Shown here: in pieces, positions 1 through 15,860 of the stretch | Numbering within the stretch: the stretch's first letter is position 1 | How the letters are laid out: every line of letters starts with the position of its first letter | Assembly (NCBI RefSeq): GCF_003086895.1 | Contig: NZ_CP026004.1 | Span: 108,217 to 172,216 of the forward strand | From: Stenotrophomonas sp. ESTM1D_MKCIP4_1 | Lineage (GTDB): Bacteria > Pseudomonadota > Gammaproteobacteria > Xanthomonadales > Xanthomonadaceae | Direction of reading: 5' to 3' | Length of the DNA stretch: 64,000 nucleotides | Translations under genes and position numbers: made by a program | The notes under the pieces: generated by a model | What the model saw: only the letters and a program-made list of their open reading frames with translations | Database searches by the model: none | Told to the model about the DNA's origin: nothing

Positions 1-85
1 CCGGCTCGCTGGCGCGCAGCCAGCGGAACAACGCAGCACGCGCATCATGGTGGTGCAGGCGGTTGGCGGCCAGGCCGATACGCAT
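1..85 (-). CDS. mgsA: Probable methylglyoxal synthase, N-terminal fragment
   Basis: Only the first 28 codons lie in the window; the gene runs off the left edge. The start is the ATG whose complement ends at 85, and the protein opens MRIGLAANRLHHHDARAALF. This resembles, from memory, the N-terminus of the long xanthomonad form of methylglyoxal synthase, which converts dihydroxyacetone phosphate to methylglyoxal and phosphate. It is divergent from the sensor kinase, with about 160 bp between the two starts. No catalytic residue is visible, so the name rests on N-terminal similarity alone. Confidence 0.5.
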   Translation of the reverse strand, partial: MRIGLAANRLHHHDARAALFRWLRASEP

Positions 86-249
86 CACAGGCTCCCTGAA
101 CTGTCAGAAGCGGCAGTGTATGTCGCTATCGGCATCACCGGAGCATTTTGCAATTTTCCTCATTGTCGTCACCGGCCGCGTCGCTAGCGTGGCAGGTGGC
201 CGCTGATCCGTGCAGCCGTGTGTCCGGCCTGCGGCCTGAGGAGTGCTTT

Positions 250-3849
<3,600 letters not shown>

Positions 3850-3851
3850 CG

Positions 3852-8306
<4,455 letters not shown>

Positions 8307-8442
8307 CTCTACCTCGATGCGTAATGAAATGAGCAGGGACACTCGTGCCCGCTCATTCCCTGGAGCGCATCATGAGGCCACCGGATGCCTCGACTAGATC
8401 ACAGTTGTTGCAACGCCGCAATACACGGTTGCGCGTGCAACC

Positions 8443-8468
8443 AAAACGCCGGCAAACCCTTGCCGGCG
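8443..8468 (-). terminator. Intrinsic terminator of the I78 lipoprotein gene
   Basis: A perfect 9-bp stem (CGCCGGCAA at 8447-8455 with TTGCCGGCG at 8460-8468, 4-nt loop) starts 12 bp after the stop codon of the gene ending at 8480 and is followed on the minus strand by TTTTGGTT. A second small hairpin (GGTTGC/GCAACC, 8427-8442) lies just beyond it. Confidence 0.8.
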
Positions 8469-8479
8469 CTGGCTTTCAG

Positions 8480-8869
8480 TCAACCGCAGCGCGCACCGCT
8501 GACCAGGCCCTTTTCATCCACTTCGATGTTCAGGCGGTCGCCCAGGAACTCCATGGTGGCCATGTCGTTGGGCTTCAGCACGCGCACCTGGGTGGCGGCG
8601 GCATCTTCCTGGGCCTGCTTGCCCAGTGCGTCGGTGTAGGTCTGCCCGACCAGGCTCTGCACCTGGCTGGCATCGCAGTTGCCGGCCGGCGGTGCTTCGG
8701 TGGCCTTGCCGGCTTCATCGGCCGGGGCCTTGGCGGCTTCGGCGGCCTGCTGGGCGTGGGCGGTGGCCGAATCCTGCTCGTCCAGCGCCGGCGCCTGGCA
8801 GGCGGACAACGCCAGCACGGCCGGCAGCAGCAGGGCGGAGAGCGAACGGGCGCGAATGTGGAACGGCAT
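8480..8869 (-). CDS. I78-family peptidase inhibitor lipoprotein
   Basis: A 129-residue lipoprotein. The start is the second of two adjacent ATGs, because CGGAG lies five bases before it. A lipobox (LALSAC) gives a lipidated N-terminus and predicts an envelope location. An Ala/Glu/Lys-rich linker of about 40 residues leads to the inhibitor domain, which begins CDASQVQSLVGQ and ends RLNIEVDEKGLVSGARCG, with the paired cysteines and terminal CG of the I78 family (Aspergillus elastase inhibitor type). Family members inhibit secreted serine proteases, possibly the cell's own. Two more I78-type genes lie within about 11 kb. It has its own terminator, and the topoisomerase gene diverges from it. Confidence 0.85.
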   Translation of the reverse strand: MPFHIRARSLSALLLPAVLALSACQAPALDEQDSATAHAQQAAEAAKAPADEAGKATEAPPAGNCDASQVQSLVGQTYTDALGKQAQEDAAATQVRVLKPNDMATMEFLGDRLNIEVDEKGLVSGARCG

Positions 8870-8985
8870 CATGACTCCGGAACGGAAGGGACTGTGAAGA
8901 CCTGAGCATAGCCGCCCGTGGCCGCTCACGTGTTTGTCTTGCGTTATTGACGTGGCCACGCCGCGCTGAACGCCACACTGGTGCC

Positions 8986-10038
8986 ATGTCCTCTGCCCCC
9001 ACCCCCGAACGACAGGCCGCGCGCGCGGCGGGCCTGCGCTATGTCGATGACACCCAGCCCGGCTTCAGCCGGCGCCGCGCAGGCCAGGGCTTTGCCTACC
9101 GTGATGCCGATGGGCACCCGGTGCGCGATGCCGCCACCCTGCAGCGCATCCGCGCGCTGGCCATCCCCCCGGCCTATACCGCCGTGTGGATCTGTGCCCA
9201 TGCCAATGGCCACCTGCAGGCGACCGGCCGCGATGCGCGCGGGCGCAAGCAGTACCGCTACCACGCTGACTGGGCGGCGGTGCGCGATTCAGGCAAGTTC
9301 GATCGCACCATCGCTTTCGGCGAAGCATTGCCGGGACTGCGGCGCCGGCTCAGCCGCGATCTCAAGCAGCGCGGTTTCCCGCGGGACAAGGTGCTGGCCG
9401 TGGTGGTCGCGCTGCTGGCCGACACCCTGGTGCGGGTGGGCAATGAAACCTATGCCAAAGAGAACAAGTCGTTTGGCCTGACCACGCTGCGCAACCGCCA
9501 TCTGGACCTTCTGCGAGGCGGGCGCGTGCGCATGCGTTTCCGTGGCAAATCCGGGCAGCTGCACGAGGTGACTGTGGGCGACCGCCGGCTGGGCACGCTG
9601 GTGCGCGGCGTGCAGCAGCTGCCGGGGCAGGCGCTGTTCCAGTACCGCGACGACGAGGGGGTCATCCAACCGGTCGATTCCGGGGCGGTGAATGACTACC
9701 TGCGCGAGGTGATGGGCGAGGATTTCACCGCCAAGGATTTCCGCACCTGGGGTGGCACCCTGGCGGCGGTGCAGACCTTCGCCGCCACCGAACTGCCCGA
9801 ACCGGCCAGCCAGCGTGCGCTGGCCAAGGCGCAGCGCGAGGTGGTGTGCCAGGTGGCCGCGCGGCTGGGCAACACGCCTGCCGTCTGCCGCAAGGCCTAC
9901 ATCGACCCCTGCGTGTTTGCCGGCTGGGAACGCGGCGAACTGAACGCGCTGGCGGGCCTGCGCGGCCCGCGGCAGTGGGAGCAGGCCACGCTGAAGGTGC
10001 TGCGCCGCGCACGGCGGCTGGCAAAGCGCAGTACGTGA
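8986..10038 (+). CDS. DNA topoisomerase IB (poxvirus/bacterial type)
   Basis: This 350-residue enzyme relaxes supercoils by a transient 3'-phosphotyrosyl nick. I used the ATG at 8986 (MSSAPTPERQ); an in-frame TTG 13 codons earlier has no support. The N-terminal domain (GLRYVDDTQPGFSRRRAG, IPPAYTAVWIC) and the catalytic core (RVGNETYAKENKSFGLTTL, FRGKSG) match bacterial IB enzymes. The active-site tyrosine is Tyr305, in CRKAYIDPCVF. Length is normal for bacterial IB enzymes. It converges on the small inhibitor-like gene that ends 34 bp downstream and shares no operon. Confidence 0.93.
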   Translation: MSSAPTPERQAARAAGLRYVDDTQPGFSRRRAGQGFAYRDADGHPVRDAATLQRIRALAIPPAYTAVWICAHANGHLQATGRDARGRKQYRYHADWAAVRDSGKFDRTIAFGEALPGLRRRLSRDLKQRGFPRDKVLAVVVALLADTLVRVGNETYAKENKSFGLTTLRNRHLDLLRGGRVRMRFRGKSGQLHEVTVGDRRLGTLVRGVQQLPGQALFQYRDDEGVIQPVDSGAVNDYLREVMGEDFTAKDFRTWGGTLAAVQTFAATELPEPASQRALAKAQREVVCQVAARLGNTPAVCRKAYIDPCVFAGWERGELNALAGLRGPRQWEQATLKVLRRARRLAKRST

Positions 10039-10071
10039 GCCCTGCGTAGCGTCGAGCTTGCCCGTCGGCGG

Positions 10072-10416
10072 TTACCCGCAATAAATGGCGGTGATGTTGT
10101 TGGTCCGGCCGGTCTCGATGGTCAGGCGATCACCGCCTTCCTGCGCCGCACCCGCCGCCGGGTCGGCAGTGCCGCTGGCCGTGTTGCCGCTGTGCTCACG
10201 GCTGCCCCGGGTGACCTGCACGTGCAGGCTGTCGCTGTCCACGCGCGCACGTTCGACAGTCATGTCCGACGCGGCCAGGCCGACCGCGCCGCGCACCATG
10301 TTGGTATGGCACTGGCCGGAAATCACGCCGTCGATGGGCTGGATCTGGGCGACCGGGCTGCTGCTGCAGGCAGCCAGGGAGAAACAGACGGCGGCGGTGG
10401 CAATGAGGTGCTTCAT
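10072..10416 (-). CDS. Divergent I78-like small lipoprotein
   Basis: A 114-residue lipoprotein with signal peptide and lipobox (FSLAAC). After a short linker the mature part has a cysteine (GQCHTNMVRGAVGLAASD), a Ser/Thr/Gly-rich insertion (about 70-93), then GDRLTIETGRTNNITAIYCG, whose RL...CG ending follows the same pattern as the two clear I78 proteins nearby. The middle of the domain is altered, so I read it as a diverged relative and do not predict its target. The start ATG at 10416 has AGGGA about 8 bases upstream. It stands alone, convergent with topoisomerase IB. Confidence 0.7.
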   Translation of the reverse strand: MKHLIATAAVCFSLAACSSSPVAQIQPIDGVISGQCHTNMVRGAVGLAASDMTVERARVDSDSLHVQVTRGSREHSGNTASGTADPAAGAAQEGGDRLTIETGRTNNITAIYCG

Positions 10417-10564
10417 GGGGGCATCCCTGATGAGTGTTGTTGCTGGCAGGGTGCGACGACACGCGTGGTGGCGGAATGAATGCCGTGCACGCGATGGACA
10501 CGGCACGCTCACTGCCACCGACAACGCGGATGGCGACACTGCACGAGCGGCGTACGCCGTCCCG

Positions 10565-10587
10565 GTAGTGCCGGCCGCTGGCCGGCA
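10565..10587 (+). repeat. REP (SMAG-type) palindrome
   Basis: A single GTAG-headed copy (GTAGTGCCGGCCGCTGGCC, then GGCA) 13 bp upstream of the ribosome site of the SDR gene at 10613. If that gene's promoter lies upstream, the hairpin would be in its 5' leader. Confidence 0.9.
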
Positions 10588-10612
10588 ACCCTGTTCCCCC
10601 GAGGAGACCTGC

Positions 10613-11719
10613 ATGGCCACCACGAAGAAGTCCCCCACCCGCCGCAAGGCGTCGCCCAAAGTGCGCAAAGGCAGCACCGTCGCCAAGACGGTTGCCGACC
10701 CTGATCGCCCGCGCGTGGTGAAGACCGCCACCCGCAAGGCCGCCGCCAGCGACCCGCGCGCCGCTCGTGTGGCCTCGCGGCAGCGCCGCCTGCAGGACCA
10801 GGAGAAGGCCAAGGACGCGCGCGCCGCCAAGAAAGCCACCAAGAAAACCGCCACCCAGGCCGGTGCACGCAGGCAGCCGGAAACGATGCCGGCCCAACAC
10901 CTGGCCAAGCCCGGTCATGAGCACGCACTCGAACTGGCGCCGCGCTTCCTTGCACCGGACTATGTGGGCAGCGGCAAACTGCAGGGCATGCGCGCGATCA
11001 TCACCGGCGGCGATTCCGGCATTGGCCGCGCTGTGGCCGTGCTGTACGCCCGCGAAGGCGCCGATGTCGCCGTGCTGCACCTCGATGAGGCGGAGGATGC
11101 GGACATCACCCGCCAGCATGTGGAACGCGAAGGCGGGCGCTGTGTGGTGATCGCCGGCGACGTGCGCGACCCGCGCTTCTGCAACAAGGCGGTGAAGCAG
11201 GTGGCCAAGGCCTTCGGTGGGATCGACATCCTGGTCAACAACGCAGCCTTCCAGCTGCATTGCGGGCGCCTGGAAGACCTGGAAGACGCGCACCTGCAGG
11301 AAACGCTGCAGACCAACATCGGCGGCTACATCCAGATGGCGCGGGCCGTGCTGCCGTACCTGGGCGAGGGCGCCAGCATCATCAACACTGGCTCGGAAAC
11401 CGGCTTGTTCGGCAGCAAGGCACTGATCGATTATTCGGCGACCAAGGGCGCCATTCACGCCTTCACCAAGGCGCTGGCCAGCCAGCTGTTGCCGCGAGGT
11501 ATCCGGGTCAACTGCGTGGCGCCGGGCCCGGTGTGGACGCCGCTGAATCCCGCCGACAAGCAGGCCGAGGACGTTGCCGAGTTCGGCAAGGACAGCGACA
11601 TGGGCCGCCCGGCGCAGCCGGAGGAGCTGTCACCGGCCTATGTGTTCCTGGCTTCGCCCGCGTGCGCCAGCTACATCAGCGGCGCGATCCTGCCGGTGAT
11701 GGGTGGGCCGCGCGGCTGA
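10613..11719 (+). CDS. SDR-family oxidoreductase with lysine-rich N-terminal tail
   Basis: A 368-residue protein in two parts. Residues 1 to about 85 are basic and low-complexity (MATTKKSPTRRKASPKVRKG, AAKKATKKTA), like a bacterial histone-H1 tail. From about 95 on it is a short-chain dehydrogenase with the NAD(P) motif TGGDSGIGRA, the NNAA motif, a catalytic Ser in INTGS and YSATK (Tyr and Lys); it is closest in feel to the YghA/YhdF group. A GAGGAG site lies 6 bp before the ATG. Substrate unknown. The tail could bind DNA or another polyanion. It is the only obvious gene in its transcription unit. Confidence 0.88.
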   Translation: MATTKKSPTRRKASPKVRKGSTVAKTVADPDRPRVVKTATRKAAASDPRAARVASRQRRLQDQEKAKDARAAKKATKKTATQAGARRQPETMPAQHLAKPGHEHALELAPRFLAPDYVGSGKLQGMRAIITGGDSGIGRAVAVLYAREGADVAVLHLDEAEDADITRQHVEREGGRCVVIAGDVRDPRFCNKAVKQVAKAFGGIDILVNNAAFQLHCGRLEDLEDAHLQETLQTNIGGYIQMARAVLPYLGEGASIINTGSETGLFGSKALIDYSATKGAIHAFTKALASQLLPRGIRVNCVAPGPVWTPLNPADKQAEDVAEFGKDSDMGRPAQPEELSPAYVFLASPACASYISGAILPVMGGPRG

Positions 11720-11766
11720 CGCGGCGATTCTGCCGGTAATGCGTGGACGGCGCCGCTCACCCGGCG

Positions 11767-11789
11767 GTAGTGCCGGCCGCTGGCCGGCC
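11767..11789 (+). repeat. REP (SMAG-type) palindrome
   Basis: A GTAG-headed copy 47 bp after the SDR stop. It sits at the junction between the SDR gene and a decayed fragment; the rest of the 11720-12184 gap holds that fragment and one small doubtful reading frame. Confidence 0.85.
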
Positions 11790-11796
11790 GCTGTGC

Positions 11797-11952
11797 TCAG
11801 GGCGGGGCAACAGGCGCATGAAGATCAGCAAAGCGTGGAATGAACCGATGCGGGTTGGCGCCGACCCGGTTGGTCATCTCCACCACCGCCACACCGCAGT
11901 CGGGGTAGACGATGAAGGCAGCCCGCGCGTTGCGCATCCTGGAGCGGTTCTT
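11797..11952 (-). pseudogene. C-terminal remnant of a beta-lactamase-like serine hydrolase
   Basis: The minus strand reads AFIVYPDCGVAVVEMTN and then about 22 residues to a stop at 11797. This is the usual last strand-and-helix region (..vyPd.g..vvvltN..) of class C beta-lactamase-like esterases and hydrolases. The reading frame is closed by a stop at 11953-11955, only 52 codons long, so the catalytic part is absent. The break coincides with a drop in GC toward the metallophosphoesterase gene, as if a deletion or insertion had removed the rest. Confidence 0.45.
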
Positions 11953-12118
11953 CTACTTCACCAAGCAGCAGGAGTCGTTCAACACTTCGATGGAGACGCT
12001 GGCTGCGCAGGATCGGTCATTACTGGACCTAAGTCGCTCCTTGGCATATCGCTCCCACGGCGACGCCAATACATTGCAGGCAGCGCAGCAGCAACTGGGC
12101 GAGCTCAGGATTGCATGA
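11912..12118 (+). CDS. Small unassigned reading frame
   Basis: A possible 68-residue protein (opening MKAARALRILERFFYFTKQQ) in the gap between the hydrolase remnant and the metallophosphoesterase. It looks amphipathic and helical, with no signal peptide and no recognised domain. An in-frame stop lies directly before the ATG and there is no good ribosome site. It partly overlaps the hydrolase remnant on the other strand. It may be a broken gene end or a chance frame. Confidence 0.2.
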   Translation: MKAARALRILERFFYFTKQQESFNTSMETLAAQDRSLLDLSRSLAYRSHGDANTLQAAQQQLGELRIA

Positions 12119-12184
12119 GTCTCCATCAGAGCGTTTGCTTTGATGTGAGCTCACAGTAGGGTTCAGTGAGATTCGCCCTGAATA

Positions 12185-13363
12185 TCACAGCCCATGTGCT
12201 GAGTCGCGGCTGCGCGGCTTCTTCACCAGCGTGAAAAGGGTGATCTCAGACGGGCGGCCTAAACGAAGCGGGAATCCGTTCCAGATCCCTGTACCGTTAT
12301 TGACGTAGATGTTCGTGCTGCCGCGCTTATACATCCCTGATACCAAGCCGTGGTTTGCGTTCGCGACCACCCTGTCCACGCCCAGAATCATTCCGCCGTG
12401 CGTATGGCCGGCCAGCTGAAGGTCAACACCAAGCTTCTGGCTCTCGGTGACGCCATTGGGGCGGTGACGGAGGAGGACGATCGGCTCCGCAGCAGTGACC
12501 CCATCAAGTGCCTTGCGCAGATCTGGCATCTCTGCGCGCACCTTCTCCGCTGCTTCGTCGGTGACCGCAGCCAGTACCAGATGCTTTTTCCTTTGCCCAA
12601 TCAGCACATGTTCGTTGATCAGCACGTGTAGCCCTTGGGCCTGGAACTTACGTGTCCAAGCTTTGTGATCGAAGTAGTACTCGTGGTTTCCCAGCGACAC
12701 GAACACGCCCTCCTTGGCCCGAAGCTGGCCTAGAGGACTGATGTCGTTGTCGCGAGCCGGAACGTAGCCGTCGATCAAATCACCGGTGATGACGACGATA
12801 TCCGGATTGAGAGCGTTCGCGCGCACTACCACGTCGTGCAGCCACTGCTTGCCCAGAAGCCTGCTTACGTGCAGATCTGAAAGTTGGACCACGCGCAGGC
12901 CGTCAAGCTCCTTTGGCAGGTGCTCGATCCGGACCTCAATCTCATTGACCTGAGGCGCCTTTTTCCCGTGGTACGCGGCGATTGCGGCCAGAGGAAGCGC
13001 AATCCCAACGACGAAAGGACGCACCCGCAGCAACCATTGCTTAGCTGCCCCCTTGCCCCGCGAAGCGAGCAATAACAGAGCTGTAAGGTCTGTGAGCAAC
13101 CCAAGTGCGGCCATGAACAGGACTGCACCCATGACAGCACCTGCCGCCAGAACGATCCAGCCGGGGAGTTCGGGGGAGAACATGTCGCCAAATGAAACCT
13201 GGCTCAGCAGGCGGTTCATCGAGCCGATCAGGAGGATCGATAGTGCGACGATCCGATAGATCAGTTGTACCCGAATCGGGTAGATCACTCGGACGGCGAC
13301 ATAGGCGAAAAGCAGGAAGCAGTAGACGTGAAACACTGGCGCACCATTTGGGCTGAGGAACAC
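12185..13363 (-). CDS. Membrane-anchored metallophosphoesterase (YkuE-like)
   Basis: A 392-residue protein with several hydrophobic segments in residues 1-130 and a calcineurin-like phosphoesterase domain after them. The dimetal motifs appear in order: SDLH, GDLID, GNHEYYFD and AGHTHGG. Such proteins hydrolyse phosphomonoesters, phosphodiesters or lipid pyrophosphates; the substrate here is not predictable. The start is a GTG at 13363 without a strong ribosome site. GC is about 57% in a sampled stretch, clearly below the neighbours, suggesting recent arrival. It is followed after 147 bp by an SDR gene on the same strand. Confidence 0.85.
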   Translation of the reverse strand: MFLSPNGAPVFHVYCFLLFAYVAVRVIYPIRVQLIYRIVALSILLIGSMNRLLSQVSFGDMFSPELPGWIVLAAGAVMGAVLFMAALGLLTDLTALLLLASRGKGAAKQWLLRVRPFVVGIALPLAAIAAYHGKKAPQVNEIEVRIEHLPKELDGLRVVQLSDLHVSRLLGKQWLHDVVVRANALNPDIVVITGDLIDGYVPARDNDISPLGQLRAKEGVFVSLGNHEYYFDHKAWTRKFQAQGLHVLINEHVLIGQRKKHLVLAAVTDEAAEKVRAEMPDLRKALDGVTAAEPIVLLRHRPNGVTESQKLGVDLQLAGHTHGGMILGVDRVVANANHGLVSGMYKRGSTNIYVNNGTGIWNGFPLRLGRPSEITLFTLVKKPRSRDSAHGL

Positions 13364-13509
13364 GGGCGGGGACTGACTTGAGCGATGAGGTTGGGCGGAT
13401 CATGCTTTCCCTCTTTGTCTGTCTGGCTATCCCGCCCGCGCAACAGAGACGCCGGATCCCCCACTCTGCATGCAAGGGTTCCGGGGCACCTGCCGGGGAC
13501 ATCCGACGA

Positions 13510-14358
13510 TCAGCTTTTGAGCCAATCTGCAAATCGCGCTTGCCAGGCCGGGTGCCAGCGGGAGAGCGCCGGCCGGTTCTGGATCATGTCCTCTACTGAC
13601 CAGCGGAAACGCTTGGCGTCCAACTCGGCAGAGACCTCGTTGTCCGGACAAATGATGTAGAAGTCTTCATTCAACAGCCGGGCCAGGAAGTAGTCGACGA
13701 CCTGCTCTGCGGTCCATGGAGCTGCAGGCTTGGCGTCGATGGATGCGTCCAAGCCGGGGAAGTTCATCGGCGTCCAGGTGTAGCCAGGAACGAGAAGATG
13801 GGCCGAGACACGCCCCTGTGTGGTCTGGTGAAGCTCATGGGCCAGCTGTTCAGTGACTGCGTTGAGGGCGGCCTTGGCCGTCGAGTACCCCGCGTTGCCC
13901 GGGGGCGTTGTAATGCCTTCTTTGGATCCCAGGTTCACGACAGCCGCCGCGTCACTGCCGGCAATCATTGCTGGAACAAACAGATGCTGCGCAAGCAGGG
14001 CCGATTCAAAGTTCACCGCCATGGCGCGGCGCCATGTGCCCAGCGCGTCCCAAGGTCCCGCATGGCATGTGGCGCCCACGTTGTTGACCAGCAGATGGAC
14101 GCTGCCGAAGCGCTCGATCACCGCATCCCTGAAGGCAGTGAACTCACGCTCCGATGTGACATCCCCTTGATAGGGCACCACGTTCTCACCCAGCTCTGCG
14201 GCGAGGGCACTCACTCCTTCGGCATCACTATCCAACAGGGCCAGCTTCATGCCCCGCGCATGCAGTTCGCGTGCGAGTGCCGCGCCGATGCCCTTGGCGG
14301 CGCCAGTGATGACGGCGACGTTGTTCTTGGCGACAACCTTGTTCATACGCTGAGTCAT
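13510..14358 (-). CDS. SDR-family oxidoreductase
   Basis: A 282-residue short-chain dehydrogenase with TGAAKGIGAALA (cofactor binding), NNVG, the catalytic serine region NLGSKEG and YSTAK. The ATG at 14358 has AGGAGA about 8 bases upstream; a longer in-frame reading through the MFS gene is spurious. An extra segment of about 60 residues follows the core, so it is slightly longer than classical SDRs. It lies 77 bp downstream of the MFS gene on the same strand, so the two may be cotranscribed under the divergent LysR regulator. Substrate unknown. Confidence 0.88.
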   Translation of the reverse strand: MTQRMNKVVAKNNVAVITGAAKGIGAALARELHARGMKLALLDSDAEGVSALAAELGENVVPYQGDVTSEREFTAFRDAVIERFGSVHLLVNNVGATCHAGPWDALGTWRRAMAVNFESALLAQHLFVPAMIAGSDAAAVVNLGSKEGITTPPGNAGYSTAKAALNAVTEQLAHELHQTTQGRVSAHLLVPGYTWTPMNFPGLDASIDAKPAAPWTAEQVVDYFLARLLNEDFYIICPDNEVSAELDAKRFRWSVEDMIQNRPALSRWHPAWQARFADWLKS

Positions 14359-14435
14359 TGAATGGTCTCCTGAGCGGATAGCGCAACGGGGCGCCTTCTG
14401 TTGATTGGATCGGGCTGGTAGTGGGGTGCGCCGCG

Positions 14436-15620
14436 TTAGGGCCGGGTTGAGCGCGTTTGGGAGAGTGCGACCGCGAAGATGGCAAGACCGGCTGCGGCAA
14501 GCGCAGTGCCGACCAGTCCCGTCGAGGCCCATCCAAAGCCCAGTGAAATGGCCAGGCCGCCGGTCCAGGCGCCAATGGCGTTGGAGGTGTTGAAGGCCGA
14601 GTGATTCAGCGCCGATGCCAGCGATTGGGCTTTGGGTGCTGCGTCCATCAGGCGCGCCTGCAGAGCCGGTACCAACGCAAAGCCAATGCCGATCAGGAAC
14701 AGCGTCGCCGCTGCTGGAACGGGGCTGCCTGCGGTCCAGGTGAAGATCCCAAGGAACACGGCGTTCCAGATCAGGAACCCCACGATGGCCTTGTTGAGCG
14801 ACCTGTCGGCCAGCCAGGCACCAACGACGTTGCCAACAACCATCCCCAGACCCCACAGGGCCAGGAACCATGGAACATTGGACGCCGGCTGCCGGGTCAC
14901 CTCTGTCAGCGTCGGGGTGATGTAGCTGTACACCGCGAACATGCCACCAAACCCGATCGCTGCCGTGGCCAGCGTCATCCAGACCTGCCGGGACGTCAGG
15001 GCTGACAGCTCCGTCTTCGGGGATGCGCCGGGCTCCGGCTGCAGCGTGGGCACCGTGATGGGCAGCAGCACCAGCATCAGCGCCCCGCCGGCAGCGACCA
15101 GGCCAAACGCTGACCGCCAGCCAAAGCTCTGGCCCATCCAGGTCACCAGCGGTACGCCGATCAGATTGGCTGCGGCAAGACCCAGCATCACCCGCCCGAT
15201 GGCCTGGGTGCGCTGGCTGGCAGGAACCATCGACGCCGCCAGCAGGCCTGCCGTTCCGTAATAGGCGCCATGGGGGAGGCCCGAGACGAACCTGGCAATG
15301 GCGTTCAGGCCAAAGCTGCTTGCCATGGCCGAGAGCGCGTTGCCGACCAACACCAGCACAGCGAGGCCCATCAGGATCCGGCGCCGCTCCATCCTGGCGG
15401 TGAGCATGGCCAGCAGAGGCGCACCCACGACAACGCCGATGGCATAAGCGCTGATCAGATGTCCGGCCGTAGGAACATCAACGGCATAGGTCTTGGCCAT
15501 GTCCGGCAACAAGCCCATGGCAGCGAACTCCGCCGTTCCGATGAACAGTCCACCAAGCGCCAGAACGACCTGGGCGGGCACCACCCCCATCGGTGCGGGG
15601 TTCTTGTATGTGTTCTTCAT
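14436..15620 (-). CDS. MFS transporter, DHA1-type exporter
   Basis: A 394-residue integral membrane protein with about 12 hydrophobic segments. It resembles the AraJ/YdhP group of drug:H+ antiporters: FIGTAEFAAMGLLPDMA near the N-terminus, the loop motif ARMERRRILM between segments 2 and 3, and GLPHGAYYGTAGLLAASMVP. The start ATG at 15620 opens MKNTYKNPAPMG. It diverges from the LysR gene with a 240-bp spacer containing a LysR-type dyad. Export of small amphipathic compounds is likely, but the substrate cannot be told. Confidence 0.9.
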   Translation of the reverse strand: MKNTYKNPAPMGVVPAQVVLALGGLFIGTAEFAAMGLLPDMAKTYAVDVPTAGHLISAYAIGVVVGAPLLAMLTARMERRRILMGLAVLVLVGNALSAMASSFGLNAIARFVSGLPHGAYYGTAGLLAASMVPASQRTQAIGRVMLGLAAANLIGVPLVTWMGQSFGWRSAFGLVAAGGALMLVLLPITVPTLQPEPGASPKTELSALTSRQVWMTLATAAIGFGGMFAVYSYITPTLTEVTRQPASNVPWFLALWGLGMVVGNVVGAWLADRSLNKAIVGFLIWNAVFLGIFTWTAGSPVPAAATLFLIGIGFALVPALQARLMDAAPKAQSLASALNHSAFNTSNAIGAWTGGLAISLGFGWASTGLVGTALAAAGLAIFAVALSQTRSTRP

Positions 15621-15700
15621 TGCGATCCCGCATCTGCTCAGCCTTTTGCTGTGGGCAATGGTGGGATTAGCGGCGCAAGGATTGGCTGAGTAGGATTCAA

Positions 15701-15720
15701 CAATTCGATGAACTGAATTG
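15701..15720. promoter_or_regulatory. Candidate LysR operator in the divergent intergenic region
   Basis: The dyad CAATTC-N8-GAATTG is perfect in its arms and contains T-N11-A (T15705 to A15717), the LysR-family recognition pattern. It lies 80 bp upstream of the MFS start and 140 bp upstream of the LysR start. The surroundings are AT-rich relative to the window, as expected for a shared promoter region. Confidence 0.6.
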
Positions 15721-15860
15721 CACAAAATAGGGAAAATCCTGCCGCCTCAAAGACTTGCTCTGTGTTGAACTGCGTGGATCGTATTCATGAGCGCTCCTAA
15801 ACACCGGGCGCTTATGGCCCGGTGTACGGTGCATGTCACACGGGACACAGAGCAACGAAG

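Noticed and set aside
148..249. Upstream TTG start for the sensor kinase
   Set aside because: No ribosome site; the extra 34 residues would bury the signal peptide. GTG at 250 has GAGGAG in the right place.
13510..14871. SDR gene read as a 453-residue protein
   Set aside because: The extra 171 residues run through the intergenic region and the end of the MFS gene in another frame. The ATG at 14358 with AGGAGA gives the normal SDR start.
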